Shown piece after piece: positions 1 through 7,176 of a stretch of 55,563 nt of DNA (position 1 is the first letter of the stretch; the number at the start of each line of letters is the position of its first letter). A program made the position numbers and the translations under genes. The DNA is from Anaerolineaceae bacterium (GTDB taxonomy: Bacteria > Chloroflexota > Anaerolineae > Anaerolineales > Anaerolineaceae). Below the pieces are notes generated by a model. It saw only the letters and a list, made by a program, of their open reading frames with translations, was not told the origin of the DNA and did no database searches. The stretch is from positions 1 through 55,563 of the forward strand of contig PABH01000006.1 in NCBI GenBank assembly GCA_002702705.1, read 5' to 3'.

Positions 1-45
1 GGGTTACATCTAGTGGTGTGCAGTCTGCACTACGGGGGTGTGATG

Positions 46-62
46 GTTTGGTAATCCCAAAC
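46..62. other. Small inverted repeat near window edge
   Basis: Six-base arms GTTTGG (46-51) and CCAAAC (57-62) enclose a five-base loop, just past the stop of the small minus-strand ORF. There is no T run after it on the minus strand, so a terminator role is weak. A second short palindrome with arms GTGCAG and CTGCAC lies close to the edge. Nothing else is recognisable in bases 1-74. Confidence 0.3.
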
Positions 63-74
63 ACCGCCAAAAAA

Positions 75-494
75 TTAAACAGACGAAATGCCAATTCGTC
101 TATCCAAATGTGTGTGTAGATTTTTCCATATTTGGAAGAGCGGTCTGTTTGCATCAACAAGAAAAATTGGAAAATTATCGGTAGTGTTTGAATTCCCAGC
201 GCCTTGTTGAGAAATAAAAGGTTTATTTATATTTTTTTTGAGAAAACTTCCATTTTGAATCTGATGTTTAAAATTATTTAATAATAGATTGAAATAAAAT
301 ATAATTTCATTCAAAACTGACTGAAACGACAATTCCTTTTTTTCATCAAGCACAAAAATAGTCGGAAAATCCATTGTTATTTGTGATTTTTGATATGGTG
401 ATTTATTATCACCAAAAATTTTTTCTAAGTTGAGCTCAGATTCAAAATGGTTATTTTTTCTCGAATGTGCTCCATAACTGCTCTCTAAAAACAT
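75..494 (-). CDS. Hypothetical protein, 139 aa
   Basis: I do not recognise this protein. It is rich in Asn, Lys and Phe, has no signal peptide or membrane segment, and no cysteine motif. The stretch is more AT-rich than the surrounding genes, which could mean recent acquisition or weak constraint. The ATG at 494 is preceded by a strong Shine-Dalgarno site, AAGGAGGT, with about seven bases of spacing, the main reason to believe it is translated. A 16-base perfect palindrome overlaps that ribosome site. It lies downstream of the PRC-barrel gene, separated from it by a terminator-like hairpin, so it probably has its own promoter. It could be the remnant of a longer gene. Confidence 0.45.
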   Translation of the reverse strand: MFLESSYGAHSRKNNHFESELNLEKIFGDNKSPYQKSQITMDFPTIFVLDEKKELSFQSVLNEIIFYFNLLLNNFKHQIQNGSFLKKNINKPFISQQGAGNSNTTDNFPIFLVDANRPLFQIWKNLHTHLDRRIGISSV

Positions 495-505
495 ATCCCA
501 ACCTC

Positions 506-521
506 CTTATAACGTTATAAG
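506..521. promoter_or_regulatory. 16-bp perfect palindrome over ribosome site
   Basis: CTTATAACGTTATAAG reads the same on both strands and overlaps the first bases of the Shine-Dalgarno site of the 139-residue ORF. A protein bound here, or dimerisation of the RNA ends, could affect expression. Operator function is inference only. Confidence 0.35.
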
Positions 522-544
522 AATTTACTCTGTGTTACCTTTCT

Positions 545-597
545 AAAAAGAAATTAATCACTTGTTCTGCAAGGGGATTTCCTTTGCAGAACAAGTG
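545..597 (-). terminator. Rho-independent terminator after PRC-barrel gene
   Basis: Fourteen-base perfectly complementary arms at 559-572 and 584-597 enclose an 11-base loop. Read on the minus strand the hairpin is followed by the T-rich tract ATTAATTTCTTTTT. It lies 57 bases past the stop of the PRC-barrel gene. Confidence 0.7.
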
Positions 598-653
598 TCC
601 CTAATTTTTAAAATATATCTCAACAAATAAATTAAAAATGATCGATTTTGGAA

Positions 654-1268
654 CTACCATCTAAGATGTGTTTTAATCGTGGGCAACTCATTAATCGCCT
701 TCTTATCGAGTTTAATCTCAACATATTCATCGTTAATTTTCGAAATTTCCGAAACAGGGATGGTGATATCTTTTGATCCCCACAAATGTCCTTCTCGCAT
801 AATCAGATGCGAAATTTGTCCATTGGCAGGATTAATTAAAAATTCATCCACTTTTCCTACGATTCCATCTGTTGCTTTCACTTTTGTACCGCGATGAATT
901 AATACTTCACCTTCAGGAATATGTTCATACTCAAGTGGAATATGGGCTTGATCGTACATGCTGTAAGGCCATAATAGATACGGGTCATCATAAGGAAGGC
1001 TTAAATCAACTCCATCACCAGTTAGAAAATCAGTTTCCATAAAAGTATCCATTTGAACTAATTCTGATGGTTTGCACCGCAACCTGATAAGCGATGGCGA
1101 CGACTCAACAATTTCATCAATCGGAACCAAATGCTCAATATATGGGAATTCTTTTTCTTTGATTACAATATGTGTAACCTCGTCATTAACAGGGTTAACC
1201 ACCAAATAAGTTGAACGACCACATACTTCCGTCACACACATCACATCTACATTCATAGGAATATCCAT
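654..1268 (-). CDS. PRC-barrel domain protein
   Basis: Two PRC-barrel-like halves are visible in 204 residues. The first is about residues 5-70, and the second about 122-200 with the typical pattern of a charged entry (KVKATDGIVGKV), then DEFLINPANGQISHLI and a strand pair ending in a PVSEI motif. PRC-barrels are small beta-barrel modules found in photosynthetic reaction centre H subunits, in RNA-processing proteins, and as stand-alone stress-linked proteins in many bacteria. No membrane segment is present, so a soluble cytosolic protein is expected. The ATG at 1268 has an AGGAGG site six bases upstream. It appears to be a single-gene unit ending at the hairpin at 559-597. The precise role is unknown. 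Confidence 0.8.
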   Translation of the reverse strand: MDIPMNVDVMCVTEVCGRSTYLVVNPVNDEVTHIVIKEKEFPYIEHLVPIDEIVESSPSLIRLRCKPSELVQMDTFMETDFLTGDGVDLSLPYDDPYLLWPYSMYDQAHIPLEYEHIPEGEVLIHRGTKVKATDGIVGKVDEFLINPANGQISHLIMREGHLWGSKDITIPVSEISKINDEYVEIKLDKKAINELPTIKTHLRW

Positions 1269-1293
1269 GATATTTCCTCCTTTGCCTCATTAA

Positions 1294-1327
1294 GTTATAT
1301 GAAATACTCATATTTACATCATATAAC
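1294..1327. promoter_or_regulatory. 9-bp inverted repeat upstream of PRC-barrel gene
   Basis: GTTATATGA (1294-1302) and TCATATAAC (1319-1327) are exact inverted copies separated by 16 bases, ending 25 bases before the ATG at 1268. The arm spacing of 25 bases (start to start) would place both on one helix face. Operator or leader hairpin is possible; function is inferred. Confidence 0.4.
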
Positions 1328-1544
1328 GCAGTTCGGCATAAGTCTTTATTCATCTCTTAAGCGAAGGTTAAGTCAACCTTAAACGACAGGTCCTAGTTGG
1401 AATCCACTAGCGTTGCTGACCATGATCCCTACACTATTCTTCTGTAAAATGATTTACCGGGATTCGTCCAGAACAAGCTTAAAAACTCCAATTTTAAAAT
1501 TGAAGAAAATCCAGGCTTGTTTTGTTTCCTTCGAGACAAAAATA
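1328..1544. other. Intergenic region, probable PRC-barrel promoter
   Basis: No convincing gene lies here. Around 1357-1386 there is a cluster of repeated TTAAG-type elements (TTAAGCGA, GGTTAAG, CCTTAAACGA) spaced about a helical turn, resembling tandem response-regulator sites. Further left-over structure includes the palindrome CAATTTTAAAATTG near 1488-1501 nested between AACAAGC and GCTTGTT. None has a proven role. Confidence 0.3.
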
Positions 1545-1586
1545 AAAACACGAGATATACCATTTAAAGGATATATCTCGTGTTTT
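1538..1586 (-). terminator. Strong terminator of the NapH-like operon
   Basis: Fifteen-base perfect arms at 1545-1559 and 1572-1586 enclose a 12-base loop. On the minus strand it is followed by T-rich sequence (TTTTTATTTTTG). It begins 14 bases past the stop codon at 1601. Confidence 0.85.
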
Positions 1587-1600
1587 GTTATCAACAGATA

Positions 1601-2419
1601 TTAATTTAGAGAATCTAACATCGTCTGCAATTCCGTCTTGATGGTTCCAAATTCTAATCCCTGTTCAAAACAGAAGTCCTTTACAGTCGCCAATGGGTTT
1701 GGCATGGCTTGCCCCAAAACGGTTTCAATCTCTTCCTGGGTCAAACCCCAATCAAGCACCTCACGAAAGGTGGTTTTTCCTTTGATCAGAACTTCGTCTG
1801 GGTCATGTTCCTCTTCTGAATTGGCCAGGTTTTGGGGTTGGGGAATATGTTCGGTTGCTGAAGTTTCATCATTTTCAGTGGCTGGTTCCCCTTCACTTAT
1901 CTCTGTGTTTGTTTGATTAAGCGGTTCAACGACTTGATTCATACGAACCACATGGTCCTGAAGGTAAGCCAGACGTTCTTCGCTCAGATTACCTTGTCCT
2001 TTAAGTACTTCCATAGCAGGTGCTAGCAGGAATTCTTCACTGGTTTCATACGGCAAACCTGTGTAAAATGCAACAAACATACGCACTGAACTGGTACCAA
2101 TCTCCATTCCTGCGTCAGCCAGATCTGCAAATCGTTCTTCTAATTCCTTTAAGTCCACTTCTGCCACATTTTCATCTTCCAACATAAAGGCAATTCCTAA
2201 ATCTTCCAGGGGAATATCAAACAAAGAAGAAACGTCACCAAAACTGTAAGAACCTCGAATATCAGCCGGGTTATATGCACCTGCCGCGTCACCGCTTTCA
2301 AACCGTATCGGTTCTTTACTAGACTCCGTTTGCCACCACCCCATCCAGGAAGAGAAGGCGATTCCACCAAAAATAAAACCAAGAACAATCACGCCTAAAT
2401 ATTTTGAAGTTAATCGCAT
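1601..2419 (-). CDS. Membrane-anchored partner of NapH-like protein
   Basis: This 272-residue protein has one N-terminal hydrophobic anchor (about residues 8-28, VIVLGFIFGGIAF) followed by an exported or cytosolic domain. Two related segments are visible: one after residue ~55 (DIRGSYSFGDVSSLF...IPLEDLGIAF) and one in the last 60 residues (LIKGKTTFREVL...LTQEEIETVLG), suggesting an internal duplication separated by an acidic low-complexity linker (about residues 170-205). The start is ATG 2419, not the longer frame, because AGGAGG lies seven bases before it. It follows the ferredoxin gene with a single-base gap, so the two are translationally coupled. The family is usually found beside NapH/NosR-like ferredoxins, but its function is not known to me. 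Confidence 0.7.
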   Translation of the reverse strand: MRLTSKYLGVIVLGFIFGGIAFSSWMGWWQTESSKEPIRFESGDAAGAYNPADIRGSYSFGDVSSLFDIPLEDLGIAFMLEDENVAEVDLKELEERFADLADAGMEIGTSSVRMFVAFYTGLPYETSEEFLLAPAMEVLKGQGNLSEERLAYLQDHVVRMNQVVEPLNQTNTEISEGEPATENDETSATEHIPQPQNLANSEEEHDPDEVLIKGKTTFREVLDWGLTQEEIETVLGQAMPNPLATVKDFCFEQGLEFGTIKTELQTMLDSLN

Positions 2420-2420
2420 C

Positions 2421-3248
2421 TTATTTTCCTCCTGCTGCAAATTCAACCGTGGCTGGCACCGGACAAATGCCTTCTGAAGTGCATTCCAGGCAACTGATAC
2501 ACTGGTGATCCCGCACCACTTTCACCGCATGCACCGGAATATTCATCGGGCAGTCACGTGAACAAACCTTACAAACTTTACAATCGGTCTCATTACGCCG
2601 GATCTTAAACACACGAAACAAGTTTGTAATGCCTAGTACCGCTCCATAAGGACAGGCATATTTACACCAGGGACGCTCCACTACCAGAGAAGCCAGTAAG
2701 GTCACCCCCAAAATAAGTAATCCGCCAATTGCAACTTCACTGGTCCAAAAATTAAATAGGGCAAAATAGGGATCAATCGAAGCAAAAAACAGTTTACCGC
2801 TGGTTGCCGTCATAAACACAACCCAAATTAACACCAGGTAACGGGTATATCGTAAAACACGATCCACTTTATAAGGAATAACATGATTGTGTTTTTTCTT
2901 AAAAATTTTCCGTCCAATGTTCGAAACCCATTCCTGGATTGTACCCAGTGGACAGACCCAACCACAAAATGCCGGCCCAACCAGAAAGGCTAGGGCAAAG
3001 GCGATGATCATTAAAACAAAAGAGGATTCATGAATCTTCTGAACGAAGGTGCCAACCGTCGCATATTGATAAAGAGAAACAACACCGCCAAAGGGGCAAA
3101 TGGCGTGTAATGACGCACTTGCTAATAAGGGGATTCCCCCGCCACTTTCCGCCAGCGTGTGATTTACCGCAATTAGGGCAACCAAAATAAAAAAGAACAA
3201 TTGCACCCACACCCGAGCCGCTAATTTCCGTCTTCCAAGGATCTTCAT
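2421..3248 (-). CDS. NapH/NosR-like membrane 4Fe-4S protein
   Basis: A 275-residue polytopic membrane protein with about five membrane segments, two cytosolic CxxxCP signatures (CGWVCPLGT and CKYACPYGA) and two C-terminal 4Fe-4S motifs, CxxCxxCxxxCP (CKVCKVCSRDCP) and CxxCxxCxxxxxCP (CISCLECTSEGICP). This architecture is that of quinol-oxidising or electron-shuttling ferredoxins such as NapH, NosR C-terminus and CcoG-like proteins. The partner reductase is not in the window, so the electron acceptor is unknown. I chose ATG 3248 because of CAGGAG upstream and because the membrane protein logically begins at the basic MKILGRRK segment; the longer frame adds an unconvincing extension. It is the first gene of a two-gene operon ending at 1545-1586. 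Confidence 0.85.
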   Translation of the reverse strand: MKILGRRKLAARVWVQLFFFILVALIAVNHTLAESGGGIPLLASASLHAICPFGGVVSLYQYATVGTFVQKIHESSFVLMIIAFALAFLVGPAFCGWVCPLGTIQEWVSNIGRKIFKKKHNHVIPYKVDRVLRYTRYLVLIWVVFMTATSGKLFFASIDPYFALFNFWTSEVAIGGLLILGVTLLASLVVERPWCKYACPYGAVLGITNLFRVFKIRRNETDCKVCKVCSRDCPMNIPVHAVKVVRDHQCISCLECTSEGICPVPATVEFAAGGK

Positions 3249-3359
3249 ATAAATAACTCCTGCTTTTTGGGAATTGAATAGGTTAATCTTAATCTGCAGA
3301 TGTGAAGAAGTTATGAAGATTTTGGAAAGAAAAGGTGAAGACATTATCACTGTAGACTG

Positions 3360-3371
3360 TATAATTGGGTA
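3360..3371 (+). promoter_or_regulatory. TATAAT box six bases before ATG
   Basis: TATAAT at 3360-3365 is followed by exactly six bases and then the kinase ATG at 3372, which lacks a Shine-Dalgarno site. Transcription would begin at or next to the ATG, giving a leaderless mRNA. The same layout recurs at three other starts in this window. Confidence 0.5.
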
Positions 3372-4880
3372 ATGGAAAACTCCTCACTAATTGGCGATGC
3401 GCGTTTGTTATTGTTAGTCAACAATTCCAATCACGCTGATCGTTTAACCAAAGCGCTCTTGCCAGATGGATACGTCTTCGATACCCTTCTTTTTGATGAA
3501 GTCGTTTCCAAATTAAATCAGCTTCCGATTCCCGATCTGGCCATCCTCTGGTTTCCTTATGCCAACCCGGAAGCATTATCTGCTTTTGAACAATTAATTA
3601 CTACGGTGCATGATTTAAACATTTCTACGCCGATTCCTGTGTTACTGATCATCGATAAATATGGCGTCGATTTTGTCGAACCGGGTTTTCAGTTGGGAAT
3701 CAGCGATATCCTCACCCGCCCTATTCATCCCCTTGTGCTGCGACAACGAATCAAACTTTTACTACAAGCCCGCCAGACCGAACAAGCCATAACTCGTTTT
3801 CAACAGAGTGAAGATTCATTACGCCTTGAAAAGGAAAGGTTTCGTACGGTCGCGGACTTTACATTTGACTGGGAATATTGGTTAGATCCACAAAGGAACT
3901 TACTTTACAATTCGCCATCATGCCAACGAATCACAGGTCGTTCAGCGTCAGAATTCATTCATAATCCAGACCTTTTATTACAAATTGTCCATCCTGAAGA
4001 TCAGGAAATGGTAAAAAAACATTTTTTTGAAATTGAAACATTACCACAACCTGCTACATTGGACTTTCGGATAATAACCAAAGATGGCTTAACACGTTGG
4101 ATTGGACATGCCTGTCAACCCGTATTCGATAGCAATCAATCACCAGCCGGACGACGGGTTAGTAATCGTGATATTACTGAGCGGAAACAAGCTGAACAAT
4201 CCGTTTTGCGAGCAGAACGATTGGCTGCAATGGGTCGCTTAACAGCATCACTCGCGCACGAAATCAACAATCCTTTACAGGCGATGTACAGTAATATCGA
4301 ATTAATCAGCGATTTTCCTCTGGATGATAAAGAGCGTGACCAACACTTAATCATCATTCGAAAAGAAACTGAACGATTAATCGGTATTGTTCAATCTATT
4401 TTGGATTTCGCTCGTCCACAGCATGCCAAACCACAACAGATCACAGTACCCAGTGTACTGGATCAGTCCATAAAATTGGTGCAAAAGAAACTTAACTCAG
4501 CAAATATTAACATCATTGTAAACAGCCAAGCTGATTTGCCAATGTTATTTATTCCACCAGGACAATTGCAACAAATCTTTCTTAATCTGATGATTAATGC
4601 GGCTGAACATATGCCCAATGGTGGGGATTTATCCATAACCACTTGTTTTGAAAACAAACAGGTAAAAATTTTTTTCCAAGATACGGGAGAAGGTGTAAAC
4701 CCACAAGACCTGGAATGGATCTTTGAACCGTTTTACACCACAAAACCCGAAGGAACCGGTTTGGGTTTATCTGTCAGTCAAAATATTATCCAACAATATG
4801 GCGGCACGATTCATGTTCAAAGCGAGGCAAAAAAAGGGAGTACGTTTGTTATTACACTGCCTATAACGGAGGAACTATGA
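3372..4880 (+). CDS. Sensor histidine kinase with pseudo-receiver and PAS
   Basis: Domain order in 502 residues: a receiver-like domain (about 10-130), a PAS/PAC domain (about 160-270), HisKA with phospho-acceptor H296 in LAHEINNP, and a HATPase with N box (NLMINAAEH), G1 (DTGEGV), F box (FEPFYTTK) and G2 (GTGLGLS). The receiver lacks the acceptor aspartate: the usual LLLD is read as AILW, so it is probably a docking or sensory pseudo-receiver. There is no membrane segment, so it senses an intracellular signal. It overlaps the response regulator gene by ATGA, making a two-component operon. The next gene downstream is amt, after a terminator, so a link to nitrogen status is possible but not shown. 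No ribosome site precedes the ATG. Confidence 0.9.
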   Translation: MENSSLIGDARLLLLVNNSNHADRLTKALLPDGYVFDTLLFDEVVSKLNQLPIPDLAILWFPYANPEALSAFEQLITTVHDLNISTPIPVLLIIDKYGVDFVEPGFQLGISDILTRPIHPLVLRQRIKLLLQARQTEQAITRFQQSEDSLRLEKERFRTVADFTFDWEYWLDPQRNLLYNSPSCQRITGRSASEFIHNPDLLLQIVHPEDQEMVKKHFFEIETLPQPATLDFRIITKDGLTRWIGHACQPVFDSNQSPAGRRVSNRDITERKQAEQSVLRAERLAAMGRLTASLAHEINNPLQAMYSNIELISDFPLDDKERDQHLIIIRKETERLIGIVQSILDFARPQHAKPQQITVPSVLDQSIKLVQKKLNSANINIIVNSQADLPMLFIPPGQLQQIFLNLMINAAEHMPNGGDLSITTCFENKQVKIFFQDTGEGVNPQDLEWIFEPFYTTKPEGTGLGLSVSQNIIQQYGGTIHVQSEAKKGSTFVITLPITEEL

Positions 4881-5659
4881 GTATTAAGCCCCATCGTCTC
4901 TTAATCGCCGATGATGAAGACCATACCCGGACTGCTTTGGTACGTGCTTTTCAATTGAAGGGTTATTACTGTCGGGGCGCTTTTAACGGAAAAGATGCCT
5001 TAACAATACTGGATGAGGAAGACTATGATTTGCTTTTATTAGATTTACGGATGCCCGAATTGGATGGTGTCGCCGTGATGAAGGCCGTTAAAAAACGCCA
5101 TCCCAATTTAATCGTTATAATTCTGACCGCACATGCTTCACTTGAAAGTGCAATTACAGCGGTAAAAGCTGGCGCGGCCGATTATTTAATCAAACCACAA
5201 AGCATAAATGATCTGGAAATAGCCATCCAGCGTGCCTTATCCGAACGTGCGCCTCATATTCACCGCGACCAATTAATTTCTTTCATGCAGCAATCCTTGG
5301 AAAAATTAAAAGAAGAACCCGTTATTCCCGATTACGAAATAAACCCTTCTATATCCATTAATCTGGACAACCATCAGATCGTTATTAAGAGAAACAATCA
5401 TCAAAAAACAGTTGATCTCACCCCAGATCAAACCAAAATCCTTTATTATCTAAATGCAAATTATGGAAAAGTCATCACTTGTCGTGAAATAACATTAAAC
5501 GTGTTGGGGTATCCTGATCTTAGCGAAAAAGAAGCGGAAAACATGGTGCGGCCGCATATTTTAAGAATTCGACGGAAAATAGAGACCAGTCCCAAAGATC
5601 CACAAATCCTCCGTACAGTCCGAGGATGTGGATATATTTTGCGATTGGAAAATGAATAA
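4877..5659 (+). CDS. Response regulator, REC plus winged helix
   Basis: The N-terminal receiver (residues 5-120) has the acidic pair D12/D13, acceptor D56 in LLLLDLRMP, the conserved Thr in ILTAHA and Lys in YLIKP. A linker with a coiled-coil-like stretch leads to a C-terminal OmpR/PhoB-type winged-helix DNA-binding domain (about 160-260) containing the NMVRPHILRIRRKIE recognition helix and the TVRGCGYIL hairpin. The protein should be the phosphorylated partner of the kinase encoded immediately upstream, with which it shares an ATGA overlap. Its targets are unknown; the tandem TTAAG-type elements upstream of the PRC-barrel gene and the amt promoter are candidates. A hairpin terminator follows at 5702. 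Confidence 0.92.
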   Translation: MSIKPHRLLIADDEDHTRTALVRAFQLKGYYCRGAFNGKDALTILDEEDYDLLLLDLRMPELDGVAVMKAVKKRHPNLIVIILTAHASLESAITAVKAGAADYLIKPQSINDLEIAIQRALSERAPHIHRDQLISFMQQSLEKLKEEPVIPDYEINPSISINLDNHQIVIKRNNHQKTVDLTPDQTKILYYLNANYGKVITCREITLNVLGYPDLSEKEAENMVRPHILRIRRKIETSPKDPQILRTVRGCGYILRLENE

Positions 5660-5701
5660 ACCTATCAATTAAAAAAGTTAACAACCAACTAAAGATATTT
5701 G

Positions 5702-5742
5702 TGATTGCAATTTAACTGCAATCATATTGTTATTTTATTCCT
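5702..5742 (+). terminator. Terminator of the two-component operon
   Basis: Arms TGATTGCA (5702-5709) and TGCAATCA (5717-5724) with a seven-base loop are followed by a T-rich tract (ATTGTTATTTTATT). It lies 42 bases past the response regulator stop. Confidence 0.65.
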
Positions 5743-5837
5743 TATGCTGCTCCTTATACTCAATAAGGGGAGACTGCTTCCAATCAGTCTTCCTAAAATT
5801 ACCCCATCCCCCATTTTAAATAGGAGAATATTTTTTC

Positions 5838-7049
5838 ATGATTGACACTGGAAATACTGGATTTATGTTAGTTGCAACCAGCCTGGTGATGTTAATGACC
5901 CCTGGTTTGGCGTTCTTTTATGGTGGTCTTGTCGGAAGAAAAAACGTATTAACCATCATGATCCAAAGTTTTGTTTCAATGGGAATCACTACGATTTTGT
6001 GGTTCGCCGTAGGGTATTCGCTCAGCTTTAGCGGAGATGTCGGTGGTATCATCGGCAACTTGGAACACGCCTTTTTAAATGGTATCAATATCAATGATGT
6101 CATCACCTCTGCCGGAATTCCTACCTATGTATTCGTAGCCTACCAAATGATGTTCGCCATCATCACACCGGCATTAATTACAGGTGCATTCACCAACCGC
6201 GTCCGGTTTGGCGCTTACCTCATTTTTATCACTGCCTGGCTGCTTTTGGTTTATTTCCCAATGGTACACATGGTTTGGGGCGGCGGTTTGTTGCAGCAGT
6301 GGGGCGTTTTGGATTTTGCGGGCGGTATTGTGGTTCACAATATTGCCGGAATGGCAGCACTCGCTTCCGTTATCTTCTTGGGCAAACGTATCTTTCCGGA
6401 TAAAGGACCGCACAGCATTCCATTGGTAGCCCTTGGAACGGGTTTATTATGGTTTGGATGGTATGGGTTTAATGCCGGCAGTGAATTACAGGTAGACGCA
6501 GTCACAGCAACCGCATTCTTAAACACGGATATTGCAGCTTCTTTCGCTGGAATCGTTTGGCTGATCATTGCCTGGTTCTATGAAAAGAAACCAAAGTTCA
6601 TCGGTTTACTGACCGGTGCTGTGGCAGGTTTAGCTACCATCACACCGGCTGCCGGATTTGTCTCACCCACCAGTGCGGCCATCATTGGTATTGTCGCTGG
6701 TATCGTCTGTTATTTTGCAGTCAGTTTAAAAAACAAACTCAAACTAGACGACGCCTTGGATGTTTGGGGTGTACATGGTGTCGGTGGCGCCATTGGTATC
6801 ATAATGCTTGGTATTTTTGCAGATGCTTCTATTAATAGTGCTGGAACCAATGGTTTATTATTAGGAGGCACAAGCTTTTTCTTTAAAGAACTTGTCGCTG
6901 TTTTGGGGACTTCCATTTACGCCTTTGGTATTTCTTACGCCATGTTATGGCTGATCAACAAAATTACACCGGTGAAAGTTTCTAACACCGATGAAGAAAA
7001 TGGTCTGGACGAAGCACTGCACGGTGAAGCTGCTTACGAAATGATCTAA
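5838..7049 (+). CDS. amt: Ammonium transporter (Amt family)
   Basis: A 403-residue protein with eleven predicted membrane helices that carries ammonium or ammonia across the cytoplasmic membrane. Family hallmarks are the N-terminal PGLAFFYGGLVGRKN, the first pore histidine in VHMVWGGG, the DFAGGIVVHNIAG segment, the second pore histidine in WGVHGVGGAIG, and the C-terminal GLD...HGEAAYE tail that contacts PII proteins. There is no separate signal peptide. ATG 5838 is preceded by TAGGAG. No glnK/glnB gene lies beside it, which is unusual, so PII control must come from elsewhere. The gene is monocistronic, bounded by terminators at 5702 and 7060. The 178-base leader contains an imperfect hairpin around AGACTG/CAGTCT near 5770-5790. 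Confidence 0.96.
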   Translation: MIDTGNTGFMLVATSLVMLMTPGLAFFYGGLVGRKNVLTIMIQSFVSMGITTILWFAVGYSLSFSGDVGGIIGNLEHAFLNGININDVITSAGIPTYVFVAYQMMFAIITPALITGAFTNRVRFGAYLIFITAWLLLVYFPMVHMVWGGGLLQQWGVLDFAGGIVVHNIAGMAALASVIFLGKRIFPDKGPHSIPLVALGTGLLWFGWYGFNAGSELQVDAVTATAFLNTDIAASFAGIVWLIIAWFYEKKPKFIGLLTGAVAGLATITPAAGFVSPTSAAIIGIVAGIVCYFAVSLKNKLKLDDALDVWGVHGVGGAIGIIMLGIFADASINSAGTNGLLLGGTSFFFKELVAVLGTSIYAFGISYAMLWLINKITPVKVSNTDEENGLDEALHGEAAYEMI

Positions 7050-7059
7050 AGATCAAAAA

Positions 7060-7113
7060 GGTGGGTTGGTTACTTCAGGATAACCAACCCACCGCTAACT
7101 TTTGTTTGTCTTT
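7060..7113 (+). terminator. Terminator of amt
   Basis: Perfect 13-base arms (7060-7072 and 7081-7093) with an eight-base loop begin ten bases past the stop codon and are followed by the T-rich tract TTTTGTTTGTCTTTT. Confidence 0.9.
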
Positions 7114-7176
7114 TAAGATCGTTCCTTATAAATCTATTAACACAGGGTCAAATTTAATGTGGAAGATATATTAGTT

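Noticed and set aside
1413-1604. 63-codon plus-strand ORF
   Set aside because: It spans the strong terminator hairpin of the minus operon, has no ribosome site and no family resemblance.
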